Shown here: one piece after another, positions 38,216 through 47,400 of the stretch
How positions within the stretch are numbered: position 1 is the first letter of the stretch
Layout of the letters: each line of letters starts with the position of its first letter
Source of the DNA: Magnetococcales bacterium
Lineage (GTDB): Bacteria; Pseudomonadota; Magnetococcia; Magnetococcales; JADFWU01
Assembly: GCA_015234045.1 (NCBI GenBank)
Contig: JADFWU010000002.1
Coordinates: 1 to 64,000, forward strand
Direction of reading: 5' to 3'
Length of the DNA stretch: 64,000 nt
Program-made: the position numbers and the translations under genes
Notes under the pieces: model-generated
Database searches by the model: none
The model's input: the letters and a program-made list of their open reading frames with translations, nothing else
What the model was told of the DNA's origin: nothing

Positions 38216-38275
38216 AAATATCGTGCTTTCAGTTGATCATTCAGTCAGCTATGTCACTACGAAAAGGAAGTAGAA

Positions 38276-41200
38276 ATGCAGGCCACCTTCCACAATTCCA
38301 AACGGACTCTCATGTCCATGATCTCTGCACTCTTTCTGGTGCTCTCTCTGACGGTTTCAGTCTCTGCTTTTGGCCAATCCTTGGAAGAACTCAAGAGTCT
38401 TGGAATGGTGTCTCAAGAGCAGATAGACAAAATGTTTAACCGGTCACAGGGAGATGCGCAAACGCTGATACCGTTAACAGCTCCCCAGATTGTTAAACCA
38501 AGAGGAACAAAGGCTGCTGCAACTGCCAATTTCTCAAGAGTGCACCACGGTGGCATGGCTCAATTTGGATATGATATTTTTTCTGGAGCGCCTTCAACGT
38601 TTGCCCCAGTGACTGAGGTGCCAATTCCAGCAAGCTACATTCTTGGACCTGGAGACAATGTTGTTTTTCAGCTAACTGGTAAGGAGAGCAAAAAGCTCGT
38701 CTTGCAAGTTGGTCGAGATGGTATCATCAGTTTTCCTGACCTTGGACCGATTCCAGTTGCAGGCCTAACCTTTGCTGATATGAAGGCCCAGGTTTCCGAT
38801 ATGATAAAGCGTCATCTTATCGGAATGGAATTAGCCCATGTGACAATGGGGCAGTTACGTTCGGTACGTATCTTTATTCTTGGTGATGCTTATCAACCAG
38901 GTTCTTATACCGTGAGCGCACTCTCCAGCATGACCAATGCGCTAATGGTCAGTGGCGGCGTTAATCCGGTCGGTTCCTTGCGGAATATCCAGCTCAAGCG
39001 TCAAGGTAAAGTGATTACTCGGCTGGATTTATATGATCTTTTGCTCCGTGGTGACACAAGTGGAGATGCACGACTTCAGGCTGGAGATACCATTTTTATT
39101 CCAAGAATTGGAAAGACAGTCGGTGTTTCAGGCGAGGTGAAGCGTCCTGCAATATATGAATTAAAATATGAAAAATCGGTTCAAGACGTTTTAAGTCTGG
39201 CGGGCGGTCTTTTGCCTTCGGCATATCCGAAAAAAACGGTATTAACCCGGTTTAGTAAAGGGGAAGAGGTTATACAGATAGACATAGACCTTGCCAAGAA
39301 TTCAGGAAAATCATTTCGGGTCGGTAATGGTGATACGCTAAATATCAGGTCTGTACCTCCTGAGAAAAAATTTGTTGTCACAATGACAGGTAGTGTTAAA
39401 TTTCCTGGATCTTATCAATGGCATAGTGGTTTACGCCTGACAGATTTGGTTCCCTCCATAGATGATCTTCAACAGAATGCAGATTTAAATTACACCCTCA
39501 TTACTCGAAAAAACCGTCACGATAAGCGAATCCATGTCTTGACGGTCAAATACAGTGAAGCATTAAAGGATCCATCGTCTCCAGACAATATATCATTAGA
39601 ACCAGATGATAATGTTCGATTTTTTAGATTAGATGAGAACAAGTCAAGCACGATGAAGAGTCTACTGAGTAGACTGAAAAGTCAAACCCACTCCAGTGAA
39701 ACAGCACAGATAGTCTTAGTGTCTGGTATGGTTCGTTTCCCTGGTGCCTATCCTTATGTAGAAGGAATGGGGTTACGCGCTTTGATTGATGCGGCGGCTG
39801 GTGTATTGCCAGATGCGGATTTTGGATACACTCTGATGGCGCGTACTGGAAAGAACGGCTTACTTGATCCCTATTCCATTGATCTGACAAAAACCGTATT
39901 TTCAAAGGGTGATTCCGGTGATATTCCACTGAGACCAGGTGATTGGATTATCATACCAAATACTCTCGCACTGCCTGACACAGGAGTGATGGAGTCAGTA
40001 TTTGTGAATGAACCGGATGTAAGTACTGATCTTTCTACGGGGCTACTGCCTGGAGCCGAGACTCTTGACGCGTCTGCTGTCATTCAAAGTGGTATTATAC
40101 CAAATTCTGGTAACAGCTATCCTGCCATGCCGCAAGCTGTAGGCGCGGATGTCCCAAGCAATCTTCAAGGTGCTAAGTCTGGTGTTGTTCAGGCTGAAGG
40201 TGCAAATACAGCGAACTCTTCTGGCGTAATGCCAACATCAGCATTGCAAATAAATACCCACTCCACAATATCAGAGACCGTGTTGGGGGATGAGACTGCC
40301 CCGGAGGATGAGTTTGCGCCATTTAAGGCCAATAAAAATATTGCGGCTCTTCAGGTAAGACGAAACGCTATTATTTGGCCTCTCCTTGAAATCCTTCAAT
40401 CTCAAACCAGCTTGCACCATCCTTTGAAAATCACTTCGATTTCGGGAATGGTCAGATTTCCGGGGAGTTATCCACTTGAAAAGGATATGACAATTTCCCA
40501 ATTAATTAAAGCAGCCGGTGGTTTGGCCGAACCTGCATACGAATTGGATATGGAAATTACGCGTTATATTGTTGAGAAAAATATGAGAGGCTCTGAGCAC
40601 ATTACGGTCAATCTTCAGAAAATACTTGAAGGTGATGCCGAGCACGATATTTTGCTCAAATCGAAAGATGTGTTGCATGTTAAGAAGCTGCCTGGTTGGA
40701 ATGAACGTTACTATGTCGGTGTGTTGGGAGAAGTGAAATTCAAAGGTTTCTATGCTGTTAAAAAAGGTGAAACACTGATTGATCTGATCAAGCGAGCCGG
40801 TGGACTAACAGAATATGCCTATATTGATGGCTTTGTGTTTCTGAGAGAGAGTTTACGGGAAAGAGAGCAAGAGCAGTTGAGTCGGTTATCCCAGCGTCTT
40901 GAAATTGAGCTCGCCTATGCCCGATCTCTTGCAAAAGAGGATGATAGTCGTGCTGTCTATGGTCAGGTATTATCACGATTTTCGGAACAGCTTAAGAGAT
41001 CGACAGCACATGGTAGGCTCGCTGTTGATCTGAGAGAACAGATGCGATTGGTTGAGGGTGATGAAGAGGTGACCCCAATTTTGATTCGTGAAGGGGATCG
41101 AATTTTTATTCCTGAACAAATCAATGAGGTGACCGTGATTGGTGAGATCAACTATTCGACTTCACATCAATTCGATATCAATATGGATGTGGAAGACTAC

Positions 41201-41476
41201 ATCAATCTAAGCGGTGGATATGGTAACAATGCTGATCCAGATAGTATCTATCTGGTTAAGGCAAATGGTCAGGTACGGCCCAGAAGATCCAGTAGTCCTT
41301 TTGGACTTGCTTGGTTCCATATGCATAATTCATTGGATATTCAACCAGGAGATACAATCGTGGTTCCAATCAAAGTGGATGAAGTTGCCACGATGACCTT
41401 TCTGAAAGAGATATCACAGATTCTCTATAACATGAGTATCACAGCTGCGGCCATTACTTCTGTTGGGGCATTATAG
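38276..41476 (+). CDS. Multi-SLBB polysaccharide export protein (Wza/KpsD-like)
   Basis: This 1066-residue periplasmic/outer-membrane exporter has a signal peptide (about 1-33, VSA-FG, no lipobox) and a Poly_export domain with YILGPGDNVVFQLTG (121-135). At least seven SLBB-like units follow, beginning near residues 197, 281, 365, 478, 717, 811 and 950 and marked by G-x-V/M-x-x-P-G-x-Y. Known family members (Wza, KpsD) form the outer-membrane channel for capsule or exopolysaccharide; Wza has far fewer SLBB units. A low-complexity linker (about 575-690) splits the array, and a charged coiled-coil segment (about 855-925) is inserted before the last unit. AAGGAAG precedes the ATG. Polymerase and chain-length (Wzc) genes are absent here. 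Confidence 0.85.
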   Translation: MQATFHNSKRTLMSMISALFLVLSLTVSVSAFGQSLEELKSLGMVSQEQIDKMFNRSQGDAQTLIPLTAPQIVKPRGTKAAATANFSRVHHGGMAQFGYDIFSGAPSTFAPVTEVPIPASYILGPGDNVVFQLTGKESKKLVLQVGRDGIISFPDLGPIPVAGLTFADMKAQVSDMIKRHLIGMELAHVTMGQLRSVRIFILGDAYQPGSYTVSALSSMTNALMVSGGVNPVGSLRNIQLKRQGKVITRLDLYDLLLRGDTSGDARLQAGDTIFIPRIGKTVGVSGEVKRPAIYELKYEKSVQDVLSLAGGLLPSAYPKKTVLTRFSKGEEVIQIDIDLAKNSGKSFRVGNGDTLNIRSVPPEKKFVVTMTGSVKFPGSYQWHSGLRLTDLVPSIDDLQQNADLNYTLITRKNRHDKRIHVLTVKYSEALKDPSSPDNISLEPDDNVRFFRLDENKSSTMKSLLSRLKSQTHSSETAQIVLVSGMVRFPGAYPYVEGMGLRALIDAAAGVLPDADFGYTLMARTGKNGLLDPYSIDLTKTVFSKGDSGDIPLRPGDWIIIPNTLALPDTGVMESVFVNEPDVSTDLSTGLLPGAETLDASAVIQSGIIPNSGNSYPAMPQAVGADVPSNLQGAKSGVVQAEGANTANSSGVMPTSALQINTHSTISETVLGDETAPEDEFAPFKANKNIAALQVRRNAIIWPLLEILQSQTSLHHPLKITSISGMVRFPGSYPLEKDMTISQLIKAAGGLAEPAYELDMEITRYIVEKNMRGSEHITVNLQKILEGDAEHDILLKSKDVLHVKKLPGWNERYYVGVLGEVKFKGFYAVKKGETLIDLIKRAGGLTEYAYIDGFVFLRESLREREQEQLSRLSQRLEIELAYARSLAKEDDSRAVYGQVLSRFSEQLKRSTAHGRLAVDLREQMRLVEGDEEVTPILIREGDRIFIPEQINEVTVIGEINYSTSHQFDINMDVEDYINLSGGYGNNADPDSIYLVKANGQVRPRRSSSPFGLAWFHMHNSLDIQPGDTIVVPIKVDEVATMTFLKEISQILYNMSITAAAITSVGAL

Positions 41477-41485
41477 AAGGTTTGA

Positions 41486-42013
41486 ATGATGGTTGAGAGA
41501 CTTTATCAACTGCATCACAGTTTGATTGGGTTGAATAACAGAGTGGGTCGGGGTGTTTCCTGGCTCACTTTGTTTATGGTCTTGATGACATTCGCCGTGG
41601 CCATATTGCGCTATTTATTTGACCTTGGTTGGATTGTAATGCAGGAGTCTGTGATCTATCTGCATGCGATGGTTTTCATGTTGGGTGCTGGGTATACGTT
41701 GGCTCAGGATGGACATGTCCGCGTGGATATTTTCTTCCGTGGTTGTAGTGTGCGGACAAAGGCGATTATTGATCTGTTTGGTGTACTCTTTCTGCTTTTT
41801 CCGGTAACGATTTTTCTATTTTGGTTTTCGTGGGCCTATGTTGCATCCTCTTGGGCGATTATGGAAGGCTCGCGTGAAGCGGGTGGCCTTGATCTGGTCT
41901 GGCTACTCAAAGGGGTTATGCTTGTTATGCCGGTCCTGCTTTTTTTGCAGGGGCTTGCATCGTTGTTGGGGAATATCCTGATAGTGACAGACAACATGCC
42001 GCAGCAGGGTTGA
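41486..42013 (+). CDS. TRAP transporter small permease (DctQ)
   Basis: This 175-residue membrane protein has four hydrophobic helices and the DctQ motif QESVIYLHAMVFMLGAGYTL followed by HVRVDIF. DctQ pairs with DctM in sodium-driven uptake of carboxylates or related compounds delivered by a DctP binding protein. It starts 9 bases after the SLBB exporter stop and 4 bases before dctM, so it may be read on the exporter transcript. No DctP gene is in the window, so the substrate is unknown. Confidence 0.85.
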   Translation: MMVERLYQLHHSLIGLNNRVGRGVSWLTLFMVLMTFAVAILRYLFDLGWIVMQESVIYLHAMVFMLGAGYTLAQDGHVRVDIFFRGCSVRTKAIIDLFGVLFLLFPVTIFLFWFSWAYVASSWAIMEGSREAGGLDLVWLLKGVMLVMPVLLFLQGLASLLGNILIVTDNMPQQG

Positions 42014-42017
42014 TTCC

Positions 42018-43397
42018 ATGGAAATGTTTGCTGCTTTGATCATGTTTGCTGGTGTGTGTCTTGTTCTGTTATTGGGATATCCTGTTGCCTTTTCATTGGC
42101 AGGTTCTGCGCTGTTTTTTGCTGGTATTGGCACATGGCTGGAGATTTTTGATCCGGTGTTTCTTGAAGCCGTGCCCAATCGGCTCTACGGTATCATGACC
42201 AATGAAACATTGATTGCTGTTCCGTTGTTTATTTTTATGGGCGTGATGTTGGAGCGCTCACGGGTTGCTGAAGATCTATTGGATACCATGGCTGAGCTCT
42301 TTGGTTCCATGCGCGGTGGTTTGGGAATCTCTGTAACTCTGGTCGGTATGTTGATGGCCGCAAGTACTGGAATTGTTGGTGCTACTGTGGTCACCATGGG
42401 TCTGCTTTCTTTGCCGACTATGATGCGACGGGGTTACGATCCTTCGGTTGCAACGGGTGTAATCTGTGCTTCTGGAACATTGGGTCAGATTATTCCACCA
42501 TCAATTGTGCTGGTTTTACTGGGAGATGTGATTTCATCGTCCTATCAGCAAGCTCAGTTGGATATGGGTATTTACTCACCGCGAACAGTGTCCGTGGGTG
42601 ATTTGTTTGTTGGTGCGCTATTTCCAGGTTTATTGCTGGTTGGTCTTTATATCCTATATTTGGTGATGATTGCGGCTATTCGGCCTGAGGCTGTTCCGGC
42701 CATTCCAGAGTCTGAACTGAACCGGGAAGGGCTGGGCACTCGAGTATTGCAGGCTTTGATGCCGCCACTTGTTCTGATTGTTGCAGTTCTGGGTTCTATT
42801 TTGATGGGGGTTGCTACACCAACGGAAGCGGCTTCGGTTGGGGCTGTTGGTGCCATGTTGCTTGCAGCTGCTCAGAAGCGATTGACTATTGCTCGACTTC
42901 GAGAAGTGGTACAAAATACCACGCGCGTTACCAGTATGGTCTTTATGATCCTGGTTGGTGCGTCCATTTTTTCGTTGGTATTTCGCGGGTTTGAAGGTGA
43001 TGAACTGGTCCGGGTATTATTGGGTGATTTGCCCGGCGGTGTGTTTGGTGCCGTATTGGCTGTAATGGCTTTGATGTTTGTATTGGGATTTTTTATAGAT
43101 TTCATTGAAATCACATTTGTCGTGGTTCCAATTGTTGGTCCGATTCTATTGGCAATGGGTCTGGATCCGGTCTGGTTAGGCATTATGATTGCGATCAATT
43201 TACAAACGTCGTTTTTAACGCCACCATTTGGTTTCAGTCTATTTTATCTGCGTGGTGTGGCACCACCAGAGATTACCACTGCACAGATGTATCGTGGTAT
43301 TATTCCATTTATTGCGATTCAGCTCTTGGCATTGGTTGCATTGTCCGTTTGGCCGGAAATGGCAACATGGCTTCCCATGCAGGTGTATGGTGAATAA
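42018..43397 (+). CDS. TRAP transporter large permease (DctM)
   Basis: This 459-residue permease has about 12 hydrophobic helices. Motifs typical of DctM are seen: VPLFIFMGVMLERS, ASTGIVGATVVTMGLL, CASGTLGQIIPPSIVLVLLG and the C-terminal TPPFGFSLFYLRGVAP. It forms the transport channel of a TRAP system with the DctQ encoded 4 bases upstream. The interruption between PPSIVLVLLG and the next helix (SSYQQAQLDMGIYSPRTV) is a short soluble loop seen in one DctM subgroup. The substrate cannot be inferred. Confidence 0.9.
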   Translation: MEMFAALIMFAGVCLVLLLGYPVAFSLAGSALFFAGIGTWLEIFDPVFLEAVPNRLYGIMTNETLIAVPLFIFMGVMLERSRVAEDLLDTMAELFGSMRGGLGISVTLVGMLMAASTGIVGATVVTMGLLSLPTMMRRGYDPSVATGVICASGTLGQIIPPSIVLVLLGDVISSSYQQAQLDMGIYSPRTVSVGDLFVGALFPGLLLVGLYILYLVMIAAIRPEAVPAIPESELNREGLGTRVLQALMPPLVLIVAVLGSILMGVATPTEAASVGAVGAMLLAAAQKRLTIARLREVVQNTTRVTSMVFMILVGASIFSLVFRGFEGDELVRVLLGDLPGGVFGAVLAVMALMFVLGFFIDFIEITFVVVPIVGPILLAMGLDPVWLGIMIAINLQTSFLTPPFGFSLFYLRGVAPPEITTAQMYRGIIPFIAIQLLALVALSVWPEMATWLPMQVYGE

Positions 43398-43502
43398 ACT
43401 TGTTCAAGTTGATGGTATTTTTATCGTGAGAATAGCGCAGTTTGTTTCATGGTGTGGGGGTAGCAAGTGTTCTCTCTACTCATGTGATGTTAGGGGGCGG
43501 TA

Positions 43503-44327
43503 ATGCAAGAAGATGTTATTGTCATCAAGGCCGTTCAGATCCGCAATATTTTAAGACGTGCTCATCAAATGTCGTCCTTAATTGAAGTCCACTTGGACCA
43601 GATGACTTCCCGGCGTCACTATGGTGCTCGGATTGTTCAAGTACCAGGTGGTGCTGCGGTAGAGAATGAGGATGATGATTTGCTTAAGGAGTACGCTTCT
43701 CAGATTGATCAAGGCTATGGTGGATCAGGAGAAGATCAAGATTCCGAGGAAGGGAATGAAGGTGAAGTTCTGGTGCTTTCACCGTTAGAGCCAGCGGATG
43801 GCAATCTGAAAATTCGTAAAGCCCGTCAGATTACGTTGAAGTTCTACGTAGGCAAACGCTACTATGAAACGCGGGTTTCTTTCAGAAAGGTATGTGCTGT
43901 GGATGGTGGACAGGGGTTGGAGATGAGTGCGCCGCGTGCGTTAAGCTCCAGCAGTCCGAGAAATCAGCATCGTGTTAATGTACCTGAAAATATTCGTGTT
44001 CCTGTTGTTGCAGAAAAACGTGGCATGATGAAATTTAATGCACGTTTAATAGATATTTCATCAGGTGGGCTTTCTTTTTCCTGCAAAATGCAGCAACAAT
44101 CTCTTCTCAAAGGCGATAAGGTAACTGTGGTCATTGGTGGAGAGTGGGGGCCCATTTCTACCTTTGGAACAATTTGTTATCTGGCTACAGCACGAGATCA
44201 GGACAATGTGCAGAAAGTGTTGCAACAGTATGGTATCAAATTTCAGATGCTATCACTTTCTGATGCGATGACAGTCGATCGATTGGTAAAGGATTTTCAG
44301 TTCCAAGCGAGACGAAGCGCAGGATAG
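43503..44327 (+). CDS. PilZ-domain protein with an N-terminal extension
   Basis: This 274-residue protein has an N-terminal half (about 1-150) resembling a YcgR-N/PilZN-like beta domain (ITLKFYVGKRYYETRVSF), with an acidic low-complexity insert at 75-100. The C-terminal half is PilZ: RNQHR near 155 and DISSGG near 188-193. It should bind c-di-GMP and could modulate motility or polysaccharide export. It follows the TRAP genes by 105 bases with a strong GGGGGCGG ribosome site and ends at a bidirectional terminator. Confidence 0.78.
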   Translation: MQEDVIVIKAVQIRNILRRAHQMSSLIEVHLDQMTSRRHYGARIVQVPGGAAVENEDDDLLKEYASQIDQGYGGSGEDQDSEEGNEGEVLVLSPLEPADGNLKIRKARQITLKFYVGKRYYETRVSFRKVCAVDGGQGLEMSAPRALSSSSPRNQHRVNVPENIRVPVVAEKRGMMKFNARLIDISSGGLSFSCKMQQQSLLKGDKVTVVIGGEWGPISTFGTICYLATARDQDNVQKVLQQYGIKFQMLSLSDAMTVDRLVKDFQFQARRSAG

Positions 44328-44371
44328 CTATTATACGGATCTATTTCAAGACACGCTGTTCAGATACATAC

Positions 44372-44411
44372 AAAAAGGCCGATGAACTTAATTTCATCGG
44401 CCTTTTTTTTT
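44372..44411. terminator. Bidirectional intrinsic terminator between PilZ gene and ftsK
   Basis: The stem GGCCGATGAA/TTCATCGGCC (44377-44386 with 44393-44402) is flanked by five A on the left and nine T on the right. It therefore carries a T-tract on both strands and serves the convergent PilZ gene (+) and ftsK (-). Confidence 0.92.
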
Positions 44412-44434
44412 CGATAAATCACAGTGATTAAGTG

Positions 44435-47400
44435 TTATCCCATGGGACCAGGTGCCAGCACTTCGCGTTTTCCGGCGGAAGTCGCTTCAGAGATGAGGCC
44501 ATCTTTTTCCATCTGTTCGACTATGCGGGCAGCACGGTTGTAGCCGATTTTGAAGTGACGTTGGACCATACTGGTACTGACCTTTCTAGCTTGTACAATC
44601 ACAGCCACTGCTTGGTCATAGAGTTCATCGTATTCATCGGTGCGATTTCCGGCACCTGCGGCGGCATCACCCACATCATCACTGTCGTCAGATTTATGGT
44701 TTAGCACATCATCATTGTATTTCGGTGCACCGGTACTACGTAGAAATTCAACCAGATCATGGACTTCTTTGTCTGCTACAAATGGGGCATGAATGCGTTG
44801 CAGGTGTGATGTGCCTGGTGGAAGATAGAGACCATCACCCATGCCGAGCAGACGTTCAGCGCCCATGGTGTCCAGAATGGTGCGTGAGTCGATTTTTGAT
44901 GAAACCTGGAACGCCAAACGGGTTGGGAAGTTTGATTTAATCAATCCGGTGATGACATCTACCGATGGGCGTTGTGTAGCCAAGATCAGGTGAAGTCCAG
45001 CAGCACGTGCCATTTGTGCCAGACGGGCGATAGCGGGTTCAACCTCTTTACCTACCTGAATCATCAGGTCGGCAAGTTCATCAATAACGATGACAATCAG
45101 CGGTTTTTTCTCCAGCGGAATATTTTCTTCTTGTTCGACGGGTAAGCCGGTTTCCGGGTCAAAGCCGATGCGAATTTTTCGGGTTGGTTGCGTACCGTTT
45201 TTAATGCATTCATCTATTTTTTCATTATAGCCAGCCAGGTTCCGCACTGCCATTTCAGACATCAGACGATAGCGCTCTTCCATCTCAGATACTGCCCATT
45301 TGAGCAGAGTTGCGGCTTTGCGTACATCGGTGACCACTGGAGCCAGCAGATGAGGAATGCCTTCATAGATGGAAAGCTCCAACATTTTTGGATCAACCAT
45401 CAAAAAGCGTACTTCATCCGGTCGGGAACGGAATAAAATGGAACAGATCATGGCATTGACGGCCACTGACTTACCGGAACCTGTCGTACCGGCCACAAGC
45501 AGATGCGGCATTTTGGCCATATTGGCGAAAACGGGGCCGCCGGTAATATCTGAACCCAATGCCACGGTTAGTGGATTATTATCTTTTTGGAACAGATCGG
45601 ATTCCAGAAGCTCACGCAAATAGACGGTTTCACGCACTTCATTGGGAACTTCAATACCGATAACATTTTTGCCGGGAATATTACCAACAACGCGCACAGA
45701 GGCCGCTGAAATAGAGCGGGCAAGGTCGTCTGAAAGACTGATTACCTTATTGGCACGCAGTCCAGGTGCGGGATCAAATTCAAAGGTGGTGACGACTGGA
45801 CCAGGCAGTTGATTGACAACTTGGCCTTTGATATTGAAATCGCCCAGTTTTTGTTCCAGGATGCGTGCCCTGGCAAACAGTGCCTCAGGATCTTGGCCAT
45901 CATTACTGTTTTCGGGTGGTTGGTAGAGCATGGACAATGCAGGCAAAGGAGATTCTTTTTCTTCGGCACTCAAAGGCGGTTGTGATTCTACAATAGGTTG
46001 ACGTTGTTGTGGTGCTTGAGTTGCTGAAACGGGTTGTTGCGTTTCGTTCTCCAACGCCATACCGTTGGCTACTTCATCGGAGCTGTTTTGGTTAGGCAGC
46101 GGTGGTGGCGTTTGTTGCTCTGGTGTTACAACAGGAGTCGATTCCATAGCTGGTGGTGTTGTTTCGACTCTGGAGGATGTGGATGGTTCTTCAACCTGCT
46201 CGGTTTCCAGTTCAAGATCAAACTCTGCTTCTTGAGTGTGATCTTCAGGTTGAGCGTTTTCAACGTCATCCATAAACATATCTGGACGCGGAAAAGCGGA
46301 CGCATCAGGGAAAGCCGAATTGACAATCGGTGACGCTGGTGGGGTATTGGCTTGAGCGACAGAAGTTAGTGGTTCAAAATCAAGTTCAACAACATCATCA
46401 GTCGTGTCTTCTTGGATGTCTGACTGTTCTGGCAAGGCGATGGATTCCGGCTCGAATGCCAGTTCATCAGTATGATCCGTGTTGTGCTGAGCCATTTTGT
46501 TTTGTTCAGCGCCCAAATCCATTGCTTCGGAATGTTCATCATCAGCATGGGTGTTATGAACAGGTTCAGAGGTAACAGTCGCTTCTTCAATACAAGTGCT
46601 ATCAGACTCTATTTCCTGAACAGATGCAGCAGTGAAGGTCATCTCTTCGAGAGATTCGCTATCAGCATGATCTTTCTGAGCAGGGTCAGAGGTGACACGC
46701 ATTTCTTTATGAGGGTTGATGTCAGCAGATTGTTCAAGGTCAGGTTCAGTGGTGACTTCTATCGCTGAAACAGGTTCTATGTCTGTATGTGTTTCAGGAG
46801 CAGATTCCGCAGTGATGGTTAGTGCTTCGAGCGGTTTATCTTCTGCATGTGGAGCATCAATAGATTCAGATGTTGTTGTAGCTTGCTCTAATTGGGCTGA
46901 TTTTGCAGGTGGTACCGAATGCGTAGAACTCAAGCTTGGGATCGGTGTGATTTTTTCTTGGGACTGAGCGGCACGTTTTCTTAACGCCTTTTTTTCTTCA
47001 CTCGTGAGAAGGTTTTCTAATGAAAAACGATTGTTTGTATCTGTCTGTTCAGATGGCACCATGGGGTCAGAGTAGGGGTGATCCATAGGCCGTTGTGCAG
47101 ATGCAGGATGAGAAAATTCGGCAAAGAGGCTTTTTTTGTTGCCATTGGATGCTTGGGTGAAAGCCTGGTGTTCTGCGAGTTGATAATTTTGTTTTCTGGT
47201 TGTTGTTTTTTCAGTGCCGTTAACTGGTGCTGAAGGTTTCAGCATTATTTTATTTGCTGCTGATTCTTGTGCAAAGGCTTCCAACTCAGCCGGTTCAAGA
47301 ATGGTGCTATGTGTTACTGGTTCTTGGGAAAAAGCCTGTCGTTCAGCCTGATCAAGATGTTGATCTGCCAATGAGATATCAGAGGGCATAGCGGATGTTG

